This document shows positions 12,470 through 25,934 of a stretch of DNA of 64,000 bases, piece by piece. Numbering within the stretch: the first letter of the stretch is position 1; each line of letters starts with the position of its first letter. A model generated the notes under the pieces. That model was given only the letters and a program-made list of their open reading frames with translations, did not search any database and was not told the DNA's origin. The DNA is from Rhizophagus clarus (Eukaryota; Glomeromycota; Glomeromycetes; Glomerales; Glomeraceae), in NCBI GenBank assembly GCA_015698045.1, contig BLAL01000215.1, positions 1,736,001-1,800,000 on the forward strand, given 5' to 3'. Position numbers and translations under genes: made by a program.

Positions 12470-13592
12470 TCGTGATAAAACCGGATTTCAAAAAAGTACC
12501 AAAATATCATACTATCCTGGGAATTTTCCGCAGTTTGAAGAAAAAACGAGCATCTTTTTGTTTGCAAAATGTTTATTTTTTCGTTGCATTGTCATCTGTT
12601 ATTGAAAATATACCGTTGACTAAACACCCCACTTCAAATGTGACACTTATTGTAATCACTCGATTTCAGATCTGAATTCAGATAAAAAGATTGGTCCGTG
12701 TTCGTGTTCCGTGTTTTATGGCGGGTAAAGGAAAATAAGAAAAAAAAAAAAAAGAGGTTTCTCAATTACATCATCAGATTTGTTGTAGATCATCTCTAAC
12801 ATCACATAATAAAAAAAAAAAAACATTTCAGTAATTTAAATAAAAGTATAAAAATGGTAAAACAAACGTGACTTTTGTGTGTGCGTGTGTAAATTTCTTT
12901 CTACGGGTAAATTGAGTTATATAATTTCTTTGTTTTTCCAACAGTTTTTAAACTGTTGTCATACGATATTCATACGATATCTGTTTTCCTCTTATCAACA
13001 TCTTTTTTAAAAAAGATTAACGAATAATAATCTAATTTCTCCTCCTTTTTCTTTTAAATTTCTTTTATCTGCATCTTGATATTTTCCCGCTTAATTTTTA
13101 TGATTTAGTTTCTTTTAAAATAAGGTAAATAAGGTACAAATGTTTATTTATTATAATAATAAAGAAAAGGGTGAAACGATCGTGAAACGTTTATTGAGTC
13201 AGCGTTATGTCACGAATGAAACAATACACAGGGTTACTGCGGCATAAATTGGATGATGATGATGTAATTTCCTCAACTCTCCTGATTACTTATGACATCA
13301 TATAAAAAACTTTAAATTATTAACAATGTAATTTATAATTATGATATAAAAAATAATATTTGGTAAGTAAAAACTAATTTGGAAATTATGACCTCTTTAT
13401 ACGTGAAGTATGTAAAATGTCGTATCACTCAATATTCCTAAACTAATATGCAAATTAAATTTTATCTGATCAAAATATTACTACACTTATATTAATCTCT
13501 ATTGTAAAAATTTATTATAACCTTTTTTAAGTAAGTTATTACTTGATATCTTCATAGAGTTGCAGCGAATGATAAAAAAATGAGGGGGTTCG

Positions 13593-13630
13593 AAAAAAAA
13601 AAAAAAATTTTTTTTTTTTTTTTTTTTTTT
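13593..13630. repeat. A15-T23 homopolymer junction
   Basis: An A-run immediately followed by a T-run, same architecture as 11312-11367. Confidence 0.85.
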
Positions 13631-13710
13631 ACAATATCTTGATACGGTTTTTTTTTTTATTATACGCATTCATTATCTTATTAAAGAAATTCTTTTAAAA
13701 AGAAAAAAAG

Positions 13711-13740
13711 AAAAAAAAAAAATTTTTTTTTTTTTTTTTT
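13711..13740. repeat. A12-T18 homopolymer junction
   Basis: Another A-run joined to a T-run, about 100 bp from the previous one. Confidence 0.85.
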
Positions 13741-14944
13741 CAATCACAAACTAAAACATATTGTATGCCTCAAGGGTAACACGGATATCATTTAGAAATT
13801 TGTTATCTATTCTACCATATATATAAGAATGCATGAAGAAAAAAAAAATAATATGAGAAAAAAAAAAAAAAAAAATTTTGTCGATCCTTTCATGTACCAT
13901 GAGCTGACTAAAAAAAATCATATTTAGAGGCGGGAAGATTGTTTGACATGAGAAAAGAAAGGTAACAACAAATTCAAAAAATTCAATAAAACCAATCTTA
14001 TGGTACAAAACAATGTATTTATTGTTTATTTTTTTTTCGAAAAACCCACAACATTTAAAAAAAGAATCGAGCTTTTCTTAATTCGGCGGGATAAACTTGT
14101 GGGGAAAAAGAATTTGGGACACAAAGATAACTGAAATCTTCCCAAACTTTTAATGATACATCATGCCTATGCTTTATCACAATAGTATAAATTATTATTA
14201 TTGGTCCGAATCGAAACCTTTTTTTTTATTCATTCCCAGATATACCATGCATGTCTGTCATGCCGTCTGGTGAGTATTAAATCATGTATTGTTGATCAAA
14301 TTTCTCTAGTATGGGTAGTTTAATGATTAGGGGGAACTCTCTCTCTACATTTTAGAATAAAGGACAATCGTTTAAGAATAATATTTTTTTTTTTTTTCAT
14401 GATATATTCTATTTTATTATTATTCGTAAATAATTATTAAGAACATCATCCCACATTTTTTTTTTTTTTTTTTTTTTCATGGTCGCATGGTTTATTCGAG
14501 AAATATTTTATGATCGTGGGAATATTTTTAAGGATTTTTTTTTTTTTTTTTATTATTTAATAAATTCGGTACATTCTTCTTCGAAATTATCACTCACATT
14601 AAACTTATAAAATAAAGTTCCGCAGTAAAATTGTAACAATATTTAGAATTTCACCATTGTAACCTAATTATCACAAATCTGTGCTGTAAGTTGTTGATAA
14701 TAATTTCCTTTTCTGTATTTATTAAAAAATAATATTTGGAAAAAAATGATTCTAAATCAAGGGATTGTACTTCAATAATTTGGTTATATTGGTTGTATTG
14801 CCGATTATATATTGAAATTAACGGTATTGGCCGATTCATGAAGCAAACTTTTCGTAATTTTAATTATTAAATTATCATGTAATTTAATAATTTATAATAA
14901 TAATTATAATAATAATAATATAATAATAATAAATAATAATGATA

Positions 14945-14975
<31 letters not shown>

Positions 14976-17900
14976 TATTGTTTACTTCCTTTCTTTTTTT
15001 TTTAAAAAAAAAAAGAGATTTAATAATAAGATCGCAATATCGTAATATCGCAATAATAAAAAACATGTCAAGAAAAAAAAGTATACTAGGTCATATTTCG
15101 TAATATCAAAATATTAGTTAATCACCTGATCAATAAAAAATTTATCCTAGAATATTTAATTCAAACTTGTTTTAGTATGGATGAAATCTTGGCGATTGGT
15201 AAATTGATAGTTCCCTTATCCTTGTACATCTTATTTATAATAATGTATCATTATGATACCCACTTTACTCAATTCAAGTCAAATTACGGGAATTTTATAA
15301 AATTAAATTTGATTAATTAAGTTTAGTTCATTTCATAAAGATCATCCCAAAATCTGTGGCTATATTAAATTTATTTTCCTTTTTTGTGAAATGTAAAAAA
15401 AATTTTTATTTTATTTTATTTTTTTAAAGAAAAAAAAATTTTTTTTTATTTTTTTTTTATAAAAAAAAAAAAATGTTTGTTTGTAGAGGTTGAAAGCATG
15501 TTGTCGATATGAGTAAGGTAAGTACGGTACATGCCAATCATCACAGATTTTATCAGTTTTATTGTAAAAATCTTGCCAAACTCTTTTGACCACCCCCCTA
15601 AAAATTGGGGATTCATAAATTTTGGGGTATGATAATTTAACCCTTCAAACAAATTTTTTAAACCCCTTATCCTGTCGTCCAACCGACTGATCAAAATATA
15701 ATTTAAATTTATTTGATATCCACAATGGTATAAGGGCAGTTCTAAAAATTTCTGAAACATTTCTCAGTCCCTCCCCTTACAAATTTTTTTTAACTAAAAA
15801 AATTTCATCATTTTAAATCCTTAACGGGGTGATGTATATAATATTTGACATGAAGAATTTATGACGCAAAAATAAGAACAATTACAAAACCTTTTTTAAT
15901 TCGGCCGCATTGTATGTTTGTTTTCTTAAATCGGTAAAAAAGTTTTAATATCGGAGAAATTTTTTTTTTTTTTTTTTTTTAAAAAGAATGTACATTTTAT
16001 CAAAGCAAACAAAAAATTTCAAAAATAATGGAAATAATAATGTAATTAATAAGAACCCTTTTCCTACGTCATTATTCGCATTCAAAAACATTGATGTCAT
16101 CAAAGTTACCAAAAGTTAACACCAAAAGTATTCGGGAAAACAATGATTGATAATTCCCATAAAAGTAGAATTTCTAGAATGATTTTTATTAGTTTAAAAT
16201 ATATATATAAAAAAAAAACTTGTTTCTCACTTTATCATTATAACCAAAAATAACCTTGGGTGTTACCAAAAAAGAGAATAATCCAGATAGAATGTTCTTT
16301 CAAGAAATAACCGACCCTCTTGTAGAGAAAGAAGTAAACATTTTATTGGCTCATTAAAAACAACAAAGATAATTTTTTTTGGGGGGGGGAACATTGGGGA
16401 CATTCCACAAAGAATTTCTTGCAGAGTCTCGAATTTTCCAATAGAGAAATTCGAAGGGGTGATACAAAAATTAGTACGTTACACGACATTACACCAACCA
16501 TTGTTTCCAGACTTAAAATATGGCATCATTGTAATACAATTATTTCGGTTCAAACCTCTTTATATATTAATTGATGTAATAAAAATATCCTTTGATGGAA
16601 AAAAAGTTCTTTATAAGGCATTAATAAATAGTTATATTAAAAATTTTGATGGGATGATCCTAGGGGTCAGTGTGTGAGATCTTCAAGTTAAATTCATAAT
16701 CATCACATTTACACGAATACGTATCACGACATATATATATAAAAAAAAAAATCAATATCTAATCATTTCAATCTAAATCTATGATTATGTCATGTAAAAC
16801 AAGATATTTTTGTTGACGCTCCTATGATATCATTGAATTTCCATTTATAAAAATGATATATGAGAACCAATTATATTTCAATTAAATGTCATAAAGAAAT
16901 TTTTTCACAATGAAATAATTTTTTGCTTAACATTTAACAATGATGTTATTAAAACCGTTGTTTGAGATGTCTCTTTTAACGTTTCTTATATTAATTGAAA
17001 AAAATAAAATAAAAAAAAAAAATAAAAAAATAAAAATATTTTTATTAAAAGTATTATAAGTGTTGATGAAGTAATCAAAAAAAATATTTTTAAAAAAAAA
17101 AAAAAATTTATTTTTTTTTTTTTCTTATTTTCATAACCAAAAGAAGGACTGTAAAAGGGACTGGTTATATTAATATTAAATAATCAAAAATGTAGTGTTT
17201 AAAAAATTTGTATCAATATTTGACAGGTTACACTCATGTAAGGGTAACCTTACGATCCCTGCATTTGTGACCCATTGATTGATTTAATCTCGATTTTTAT
17301 ATCACAATCGGAGCACAAATAGGATGTCGGAAAAAGGTTTCTCAAAGTTTCAATGATGATGTATTTTTGATGAATGATGTCATCATAAAATAATTGTGAT
17401 ACTATTTAAGTTGATTAAAAACTTGTTTTTTTATCACCTAACTTAAAAACATCACATTTATTAATTATTATTATGAACGGGTCCAGTCTGGGCCATATGA
17501 ATTTGTAATTTTCTATATGACTACCCTGACTAACCGGACGACCCTGAGCGAAAAATTTTACTAAATGCTAAATTCAGAAATATTAATTTCTAATCGGTAA
17601 TGTCCGTTATCTAAAGTACCGTTTATGATAATAATAAGGTAACTCTTAAATATCTTTTTAACCTGCTTTTTTTATTTTAAATGCTAAATGAAATAATTTT
17701 TATAATCAAATAAGTGCACGCGACCTAGAGAAACAAAACAAAAATGCAATAAATTTTTTTTTGGGGGGGGGAATAAAAAAAAAAAGAAGGTACATACCCA
17801 CTGGTATAAGAAAAATCCGGAAAATTATCGAAGGGAATATTAGGTCGTGTGACTTAAATAACAATAGGGTTGTTAAGTAAATAAACATAATTAATATTAC

Positions 17901-19000
17901 GTAATACAATACTTGTATTAAACGGGTCGTATTTTTTTTTTAAGGGAGAAAATTTCCCAATATTATATAATCTCACTCACTCCTTATTACAAATATTTAA
18001 CTCAGGGTAGTATAATGAACCCAATTTATGATTTATGCCAAAATTTTTGTTTCGTATCGTAAACACATCCTTGAACAAAGAAATTTTGTTTTTACCTTAA
18101 AAAGGTAAGAAAGGCGTTCAAATAATTGAAATCGTGAGGTCAGGTGAGTAAAAAAAAAAAAAAAAGGTATTTCATCGTATAATGCGAAAGCTCATGATTA
18201 AAAAATAAACCTTTTCTCATTCTTTATACCGGAAAAAATTTTTGTGATCCTCCTTTTGGGAATAATTTTTAATTATGTTCTTAAATAGGAAAGGGGTTTT
18301 TTATAATGGTTGATCAACCATTCGGATAACCTTTCATTCCTATCCCGAATTTCAAATTATAAATATTGGCATATGATTACGTGATGGTTGACCAGCATTT
18401 TTAATATTTTTCTTGAAATAAAAAAAAAAACTTTGTAATTAAAGTTTACACAATAACTCTTTTGTCGAATAAAATTTGGCGTTACTAATCAACTACCAAT
18501 AAATTTCTTGATTTTCCCAAATTTAGAAGGTCACTTGGGGTCATATGTGCATAAATGTTTATTTTGATTTTCAAAATTAGTAAAAATTTAGTTTAGTTTT
18601 CTAATTTGGCAACTTTAAAATATCCGTTACCCTTTTGTTTCAAATTATGAATTTTTTGAATTTTAATTCCGTGATCTACATTTGTTGCATATGAAAAAAA
18701 AATGAAAAATGTTTTTTTTCCCTCACCAAAATATTATTATTATTTATTATATGGATCAACATTGCCAATTTTTTACCTTTCATTATTCTTTTTATTATAG
18801 AATTTATGAAATTTGCACTACCATTCACAACATTTTTCTTCTTCGAAGGAAAAAGGTTTTTTTTTTAGTATGTATTCCACCGCAGTACCCTTTTTTTTTT
18901 CTCGTCACATGGTGGTCCCTTCGTTCACATGATGATCATCATGGTATTAAAAATAAAAAGAAAATCCGAAAATCCGTAAAAAAATTTGGTTTAAAAAAAA

Positions 19001-19668
19001 TGTAAAAATAAATAATTTTTTAAAATGTGAAGCATTCGGATCATCGCATTTGATCACGGGATTGATTCATGGATTATTATGAAAGTAAGTAGATTTTTGT
19101 AAGACTATTAGGGAAGTAAATTTTTATATATGAAAATTTAACTATTATGATTAAATAATATAACCAATTAAATAATCTTTTTTGTAATTTTTACAATGTG
19201 ACCTAGTTATTTTATTCTCATGTAGTAATATTAAAATTAGTAATATTTAAAATTAATAATTCTTATTATATTAATATATTGTACCAATTTAATTATCTGT
19301 TTCATATTTTAATTTTTCAAATAATTGAAAAAGAAAATATTTATATAATCAAAAATCAACCAATTAAAATCTATAAATATTAATAATTTTATACCTATTT
19401 TTTAAATTTTATAAAATAATTTTTAGTTGATATATTCATTATATAATAATATTTGTATATAAATAATTAAAAAATAAAATTAACAATTAACTTTTTTTTA
19501 TTAAAATTGCTTAATTTCAAATTATATATTTTTTTTTTTGAATAAAATAAAATAGTAAATTAATAAAAAATAGCTGTAATATTATTATATTTAATAATAA
19601 TTTTCTTTTATAATATATAATAAAATTAATTATTTTTTTTGATTGTTAATTGATTTTAGTAATATTAA
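19001..19668. other. Transition to very AT-rich repeat territory
   Basis: From about 19100 G+C drops further and long homopolymer blocks become rarer. No coding frame or structured repeat supported. Confidence 0.4.
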
Positions 19669-19792
19669 TTTTTTTTTTTTTTTTTGTGTTGAAATCATAC
19701 ATTCATTTATTTAGTAAAGAGAGGATTACATAAATTATTTTTAACTATTTATGAGTATTTCCAGCCATCCAACCAGTTCTATTAGCTACCAG
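19669..19792 (-). mobile_element. SINE-like element copy 3 (inverted)
   Basis: On the minus strand it reads TGGTAGCTAATAGAACTGG, AAATACTCATAA, TATGTAATCCTCTCTTTACT, AAATAAATG, GATTTCAACAC and an A-tail, the same motif order as the copies at 3829 and 5358. AATATTAA flanks both sides (19661-19668 and 19793-19800), a possible 8-bp duplication. This could be chance in such AT-rich DNA. Confidence 0.65.
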
Positions 19793-20225
19793 AATATTAA
19801 ATATTTTTTATTATATATATTTATTAATTTTTATTATAGTAATATGGATTATTTATTTTTGAATTTTGAAACTATTATAATTATTGAAAGATTGCTTATT
19901 TTTGGAAGTTGTTTAATTTTAAAATAGAGTTGAAACTATATAGTATATAAATATTATAAAAATACTTTCAAATATAGTTTTTATAAACTTTAATTTATTT
20001 TATTGCTTAATTATTAAAAATTTTTTTTTGATTTTTGTTAGATATTTTAAATTTCTTAAATTTAACATATTATTTTTTTATGATTATTCAAATTTTTTAA
20101 TAATATTTTTATTAATATATTTGTTTATAGTCTATCTTTAAGTAATAAGTTAATTTATCATATATAATTTTTTTCTCTAAAGTTTGAAATTATTAGTAAA
20201 CATTAAGATTACTAGTATCAATAAC

Positions 20226-21779
20226 TAAGGATAGTACCGCAAATAGGCAATTGCGAAATAATTGTGATTTGTGATATTGTAGAACATTGCAGATTTTAAA
20301 GTCTAAATATCTGCAATTCTGTAATCTGCTATTATCCACAATTTCGCAAATATTCTACAATTCCACAATTTTTTGCAATTGAATTGCAGTATTAGCGGCT
20401 CTTTGCGGTATTGTGAAAAAATGCGAAATTGCAAAATATTTGCGGATGAAAATTAGATTATCAGATAGTATAGTATAAATCATCTGATAATCTCTTTTTT
20501 TTATATTTAGAGATTTCTAGACAACTAAATTATCTTTTTTTGTTATTGATTTATTATAGGATTACTGGTCAAAAAACAATACTGGATTGTTGAATTGAGG
20601 TAAAGGAAGGACTGGGAAAAAGAAGGTGGTTGTTTTTTTTTAACTAATTACTTTTCTCTTTGCTTCTCTAGAGTTACTGGATGAACATGACTGTTTTGAT
20701 AGTTTGACTGTAGGTTGGTTTTTTTAGGTGGAGATTCAAAATTAATTTTGAGAAACATATTAATATTTCTTTTTTTTTTATTTTTGTAGGTATTATTTTT
20801 TTTAAACTTTAAAGATAAGGTAAGGAGGAGCTGGAGAGTGTTTGACTTATTTTTTTAATGAATTTAATCTATTTATTTTTTTCTTTTTTATAGGACTTCC
20901 AGATAAAAACAAGACCGAATTTTTGAAAAATTAAAGTAAGGGGGAAGCGAGAGAAGAGACATACATTTTTTTAAATAAATTTAATTTATTTTTTCTTTTT
21001 ATAAGGTTGCTGACTTCAGTTACTAAATGAAAAACGCAACCAGACTTTTAAATTGAGGTAAGAAAGAACTGTGAAAAAAGTTTTCTTGTTTTTTTTAACT
21101 AATTAATTTTTTTTCTTTACTGGATAAAAAATATGACCATTTTGATAATTTTTAACTGTAGGTTGGTTTCTTTAAGTAGAAGTTCAAAATTAACTTTAAA
21201 TAAAGTACTAACATTTCTTTTTCTTTAATTTTTGTAGGTATTATCTTCTCTGGACTTTGAATATAAGATAAGGAAGGGCTGGAAAAGGTGGTTGACTCAT
21301 TTTTCTAATTAATTTAATTTTTTTTCTTTTTTGTAGGGATGCTGACTTGTCAGATAAAAAACACAACTGGATTTTTGAAATTGAGGTAAGGGAGGACTGG
21401 TAGAAAAAAATCATATTGTTTTTTTTAAGAAAATCGCTAATGTACTATATGTTCTACTTTTTTTTTAAAGAGTTAATAGCAATGAGATTTACACAAGATA
21501 AAATAAATAAAACAAGATTATTTTATGATTTAGTTTGGCACAGTTGTGCTATTTCAGAAAATATTGTTTCTAATAAATAATAAATAAAAAAAAATATTTT
21601 TTTTTAATTAAATTTGTATTTATAAAACATTTAAAAAATATTTTTTATTATTATTTATTATCAGATTATTATTTATTATCATTCAACTAGAATTGCAGAA
21701 TTGCGGGTTACTAATCGCAATTTAATTTCAAAATCCACAATATTGCAGAATTTGGAAATCATTTGTGAACCCATCCTTA
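20226..21779. mobile_element. Non-autonomous hAT-like element, 8-bp TSD
   Basis: Ends are TAAGGATAGTACCGCAAAT on the left and, read inward on the other strand, TAAGGATGGGTTCACAAATG on the right. The 8-bp sequence TCAATAAC lies directly outside both ends (20218-20225 and 21780-21787). An 8-bp duplication is diagnostic of the hAT superfamily. Subterminal zones (20245-20440 and 21690-21770) are rich in GCAATTGCG/GCGAAATTGC-like motifs on both strands, as expected of hAT transposase binding zones. The 1554-bp element has no transposase frame. Its interior is a tandem repeat of exon-like modules. A second member of the family lies at 59556-60110. Confidence 0.82.
20551..21420 (+). repeat. Two tandem units of splice-site-bounded modules
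   Basis: Two diverged units (about 20551-20990 and 20991-21420) share the same succession of four modules. In unit 1 they are 20560-20599, 20672-20713, 20790-20819 and 20894-20935. Each follows a pyrimidine tract ending in AG and stops before GT(AAG)-like donors, for example TTGAATTGAG|GTAAAG and GATAAG|GTAAGG. Module a/d sequences resemble each other (GG-CTGG-AAAAA-CAA-CTGGATT-TTGAA-TTGAG). Lengths of about 30-42 nt are not all multiples of three and no continuous protein frame results. The sequence shows the repetition and the splice-like borders; splicing itself is inferred. Confidence 0.6.
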
Positions 21780-21787
21780 TCAATAAC

Positions 21788-23189
21788 TAGTAATTCTAAT
21801 ATTTTTTCTTTAAATTTTAAAGACTTTCACTTTTTTTTTTTATTTATAAATATTATTTTTTCACCATTATAATAATTAAAATCAATTTTATTAATAATAC
21901 TAATAAACTTTAATAAGTAATTTTAAATTTTTAATTGATTTAATATTTCAAATTAATTAAAAGATTTTAAAAGGGTATATAATCAGTTCTTTCTATAAAA
22001 ACTTCAATATAATAGATAACAAACTATTAATATGAAAAAAACCTTATTATACTAAATTTATTAGAGAGTATTTCAGAAATTAGTTGATTTAATAGAAAAG
22101 TAAAGGTTAATCCAAAAATTAGATTTCTAAAAAAAAAAAAAAATATTATTAAATAATTTTTCGCAATTATTTTACTATCTAACAGTTTAATTCAACTAAA
22201 CATTTTTTTGTTTTATAGGACTTAATAAAAGTTATAAAATAAAAAAATGTTTATAAAAATTAAATTATTAGATTACAAGTTAATTATATAAATATAATTA
22301 TATATATTATTATATATTTTTTAGCCAATTAAAATATAATCAGGTGAAGGATAAAATAAAAGGCTACTAATTAAAAGAAATCAAATTTCTAGCATACTTC
22401 TAATATAATATAATTATAATATAATATAAAATAAAGTGTATAAAACTATATATCATATTAAATAAATACTTATATAATGAATTTTATTTATAGTAAATTT
22501 TTTTTTAATATAATAAAAACTTTAAAATTCTATAAAATAAATAAAATAATATTGCAACTATTTTATATAATTAATTTAATAATTTAAAAATTATTAGAAA
22601 GTTATTCTACAAAAAAAAAGAAAAAAAAATTCATTAAAAATATTTTTAGCAAACTTTTTTTTTATCATTAATTTTTAATTTATTTATGTTTTATTTTTAA
22701 AATTTATAAATCTTAATTTACCTATCAATTTTAATTTAAATTTCTTATAAAAAAGAATTATTCTATTAATTTAAAAAAAAAATATTCTATACACTTATTT
22801 AAAAACATGCTGAAATATTCATTTTTATAAAAAAAAAAGGAAAAAAGAATATTAATATATATTTTTCTATTAAATTTTTTAAAAAAAAATACTTTGCAAA
22901 TTTATTTAAAGATATACTAAAATATCCATTTTTATAAAAAAAAGAAAAAAAAAAAATGTTAAAAATATTTTTAATAGAGATTCCTTTTCTAAACTTTAGG
23001 TTTTATATTTTAACTTTACTATAAGACTATAATAAAGAATTTAAACAATTTGATTAACTATTATATTATAATAAAGGATTTTTGATACATTTAATTAATT
23101 AAATATCATATATTAATAAAATCTATTATATTAATTAATGATCTAAATAAAATCAGCATTATTTTCATATTAAAATTTAGGGCACTATT
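21788..23189. other. Very AT-rich intergenic
   Basis: No gene supported. Consists of A/T-rich low-complexity DNA. Confidence 0.45.
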
Positions 23190-24040
23190 TGGCAATAAAT
23201 AAGTAAACACTAAAATTATTTTATTTTATCTGAAGTTTGTAAAAATTAAATCATATATGTAAAAATACTCAAGAAAAAAGAATAAGTTAAAAAAAATCAT
23301 ATGTTTAATATTGCAAAAAGTGTTTACATTATATATACTTCAATTTTTTACTTTATTTTTTACTTTTTGCATAATTAGTAAATATTAAAATTATGAAAAC
23401 TCATTTGGGTATTATAAACATCATATAATATATGTAATAAAAGTTAAGAAATTATAATAAGTTAAAATATTTGCTTATTTATTGTCAAAAGAATTATACT
23501 TTATATAGTAAAATATTTATATTACATAAATAATTGACAAGAAATACATGAATACTACAATTTCAAAATTTATTATTATAGAGTAAAAATTAAGTTATAC
23601 ATGCAATAAATCTAAGAAAGAAGAATAAGGTAAAAAAAATATATATTTATTATTAATAGGAAAAAAGAGTTTATATTTTATGTGCATCAGATTTCATTTT
23701 ATTTTACAATTTTTGTATAATTAATAAATACTATAATTATAAAAACTTATTTATATGCAGTAAAAATCTTTTCACATATATATAAATACTTAAGGAAAAA
23801 GAATAAACTAAAAAATTATACATTTATTATTGAAAAAAAAGTATTTACATTATATCCATATCAGATTTCACAATTTTTTGCATTTTTTTTCATTATTGGT
23901 AAGCACTAAAATTATGAAATCCAATTTCTATACTATAAAATAATATTTTATATGTAAATAAATTCAAGAAAACAGAATAAGCAAAAAAAAGTTATATATT
24001 ATTATTGTAAAAAATAAGTTTATATTGTACAATCATCTAA
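23190..24040. repeat. Diverged tandem repeat, about 175 bp x 5
   Basis: A motif AAGAAAAAAGAATAAGTTAAA recurs with drift near 23275, 23450, 23610, 23795 and 23970. Each is followed by TTTATTATTG-like, GTTTATATT and ACTAAAATTATGAAAAC-like blocks in the same order. Spacing is about 160-185 bp. No protein is encoded. Confidence 0.6.
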
Positions 24041-25930
24041 TTTTATGAAAATGTTAAAGAGTGCTAATTTTATTCATATCATCAATTAAGGATTTATTAT
24101 ATTTCATTATATTAAAAATCAACTGTATTAATTTTATTTTTAATGGTTCTAAAAATTTTATTTCTATAAAAAATAAAAAAAAAAATAAAAATTAATAAAA
24201 TAATTGATTTAATTACTTTATAATTTTGCAGTATTATTACAATATAATAAATAATTTATTATATCAATTGATTAAGTATTAATATAATATTATCATTTTG
24301 ATATTATATTAATATTATATTAATAATAATTTAATATTAAAATAATATTATTAAAAATATTAATTTTATTGGTTATTAAAGATTCAAGATTTTTGTAAAG
24401 TAATAAAATATTTGTTGAAAAAAAGTAAAAAAAAAATTTAAAGTATTACCTTTAACTTATTTCTAAATAATATAAAATAAAATAAAAAATAAATATTAAA
24501 ATACATATTTATTAAAAATAAAAAATATTATATTTTAATATTTTTTACCTTTAAAATATCTAAAGGAAATCTAAAACCTTACTTACTATTAATTTGATTC
24601 AATGAAACTTAAATAAATTGCTAATCTAATTCAATTTAATCTGAATTAGATTAATTTATTTAATTTGAATCAAAATTACAAATCATAAAATATATGATTC
24701 AATCTAATTTGTTTAAGATTAAATTTATAAATACAAATCAAATCAGATTTTTTTTGGAATACTACAAATAATTATTCAAATTTACAAATAATTGAATGAA
24801 ATGTAATATAAACTAAAAATTAAATTATAAATAACTAAATGAAATATAATAATGATAATAAAAAAAGGGGTTACTAATGAAACATAATAATATTAAAATT
24901 ATAATTAAAATATTTTGAAAATTTATAGTTAAATAAATAAAGTATAATATTAAACAAAAAATATTAACTTGATTAAAAAAAACTAATAATTAAATGAAAT
25001 TAATTATAGTTAAATAAAAATTAATTATATAATAAGTCAAATAAAGATAATTAAAAATTAAATAAAACTTTAAGAAAATATTTTAAAATAAACAAATATA
25101 AGGAAATCATGCAAAAATTTTAATAGATTTTATACAATAAAAATCAAATAATAAAAATATAAAGCCAAAAAAAAAAAAAATTTATAAAAAAAACCTATTT
25201 TTTATTTAAAAATTGAAATTTAATTTGATTGATAAAATGTCAAATATTTTATCAAAAAAAATATTTAAATAATAATTGAAAAAATCCAATATATATAAAA
25301 TATTTTTTATTAAAAAACTAAATGTATAAAAAATTGAAAACATTTAAAAAAATTTATAAAATAACTCTATCAGTTAAAACTTGTAATGGAAATACTTTAT
25401 AAGGATTTATAAACATTAAATAATAGTTCAATAATAATTACAAGATAATTAAAAAATTTTAGTTAAAACTTATAAAACTTAAAATTAACAATTTAACTAA
25501 ATAAAAAAGATAAATAATATATAAAATCATTTAAAATTTTATTAAGATTAAATATTAGAATTTATTGAATTTATATTGTAAAAATTATGATTTTATTTAA
25601 TACAATATAATAAACACATTTTATTACATTATAGATTTAGAAATAAATCAAGATAAAAAATAATTAAAATTAGTTAAAAGTAGAGAAGTAAATAAATTAA
25701 AAAGTAAATTAAATATTAATTAAAGAGAATATTATCATTACTATAGTTATCAGTTGAGATTTATAAAAAGGTAATAGTATTACAGTATTTATTGAATAAG
25801 TAAAGGTGGATTAGAAATATAAGGAAAAGAAGAAATAAAATTATGAAAAGAAGAGTTAAAAGAAAAAATAAAAGTTGATTTAGAAATTTGAGAATTAGTG
25901 TGACTTTTTCTATAATGTTTTCTAAGAGGT
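24041..25930. other. Very AT-rich intergenic
   Basis: Low-complexity A/T sequence with no supported gene. A few short direct echoes of AATTAAATGAAATATAAT are visible around 24780-25020. Confidence 0.45.
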
Positions 25931-25934
25931 ATAT

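Larger units (their letters stand above)
10661..19000. other. Long intergenic region studded with homopolymer blocks
   Basis: More than 8 kb without a gene I can support. The sequence alternates ordinary AT-rich DNA with long A-runs and T-runs, often an A-run directly joined to a T-run. Short frames here consist mainly of Phe/Lys/Ile/Asn runs or lack any recognisable domain. I saw no tRNA or rRNA gene. Long upstream non-coding DNA next to a regulatory gene is plausible as cis-regulatory or UTR sequence, but nothing specific is shown. Confidence 0.45.

Noticed and set aside
10663-12675. Open frames of 100-123 residues in the intergenic region
   Set aside because: Created by long T and A tracts; no domain, no plausible start context, no splice partners.
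16459-16677. 72-residue plus-strand frame with ordinary composition
   Set aside because: No recognisable domain, no neighbouring exons; too short to support.
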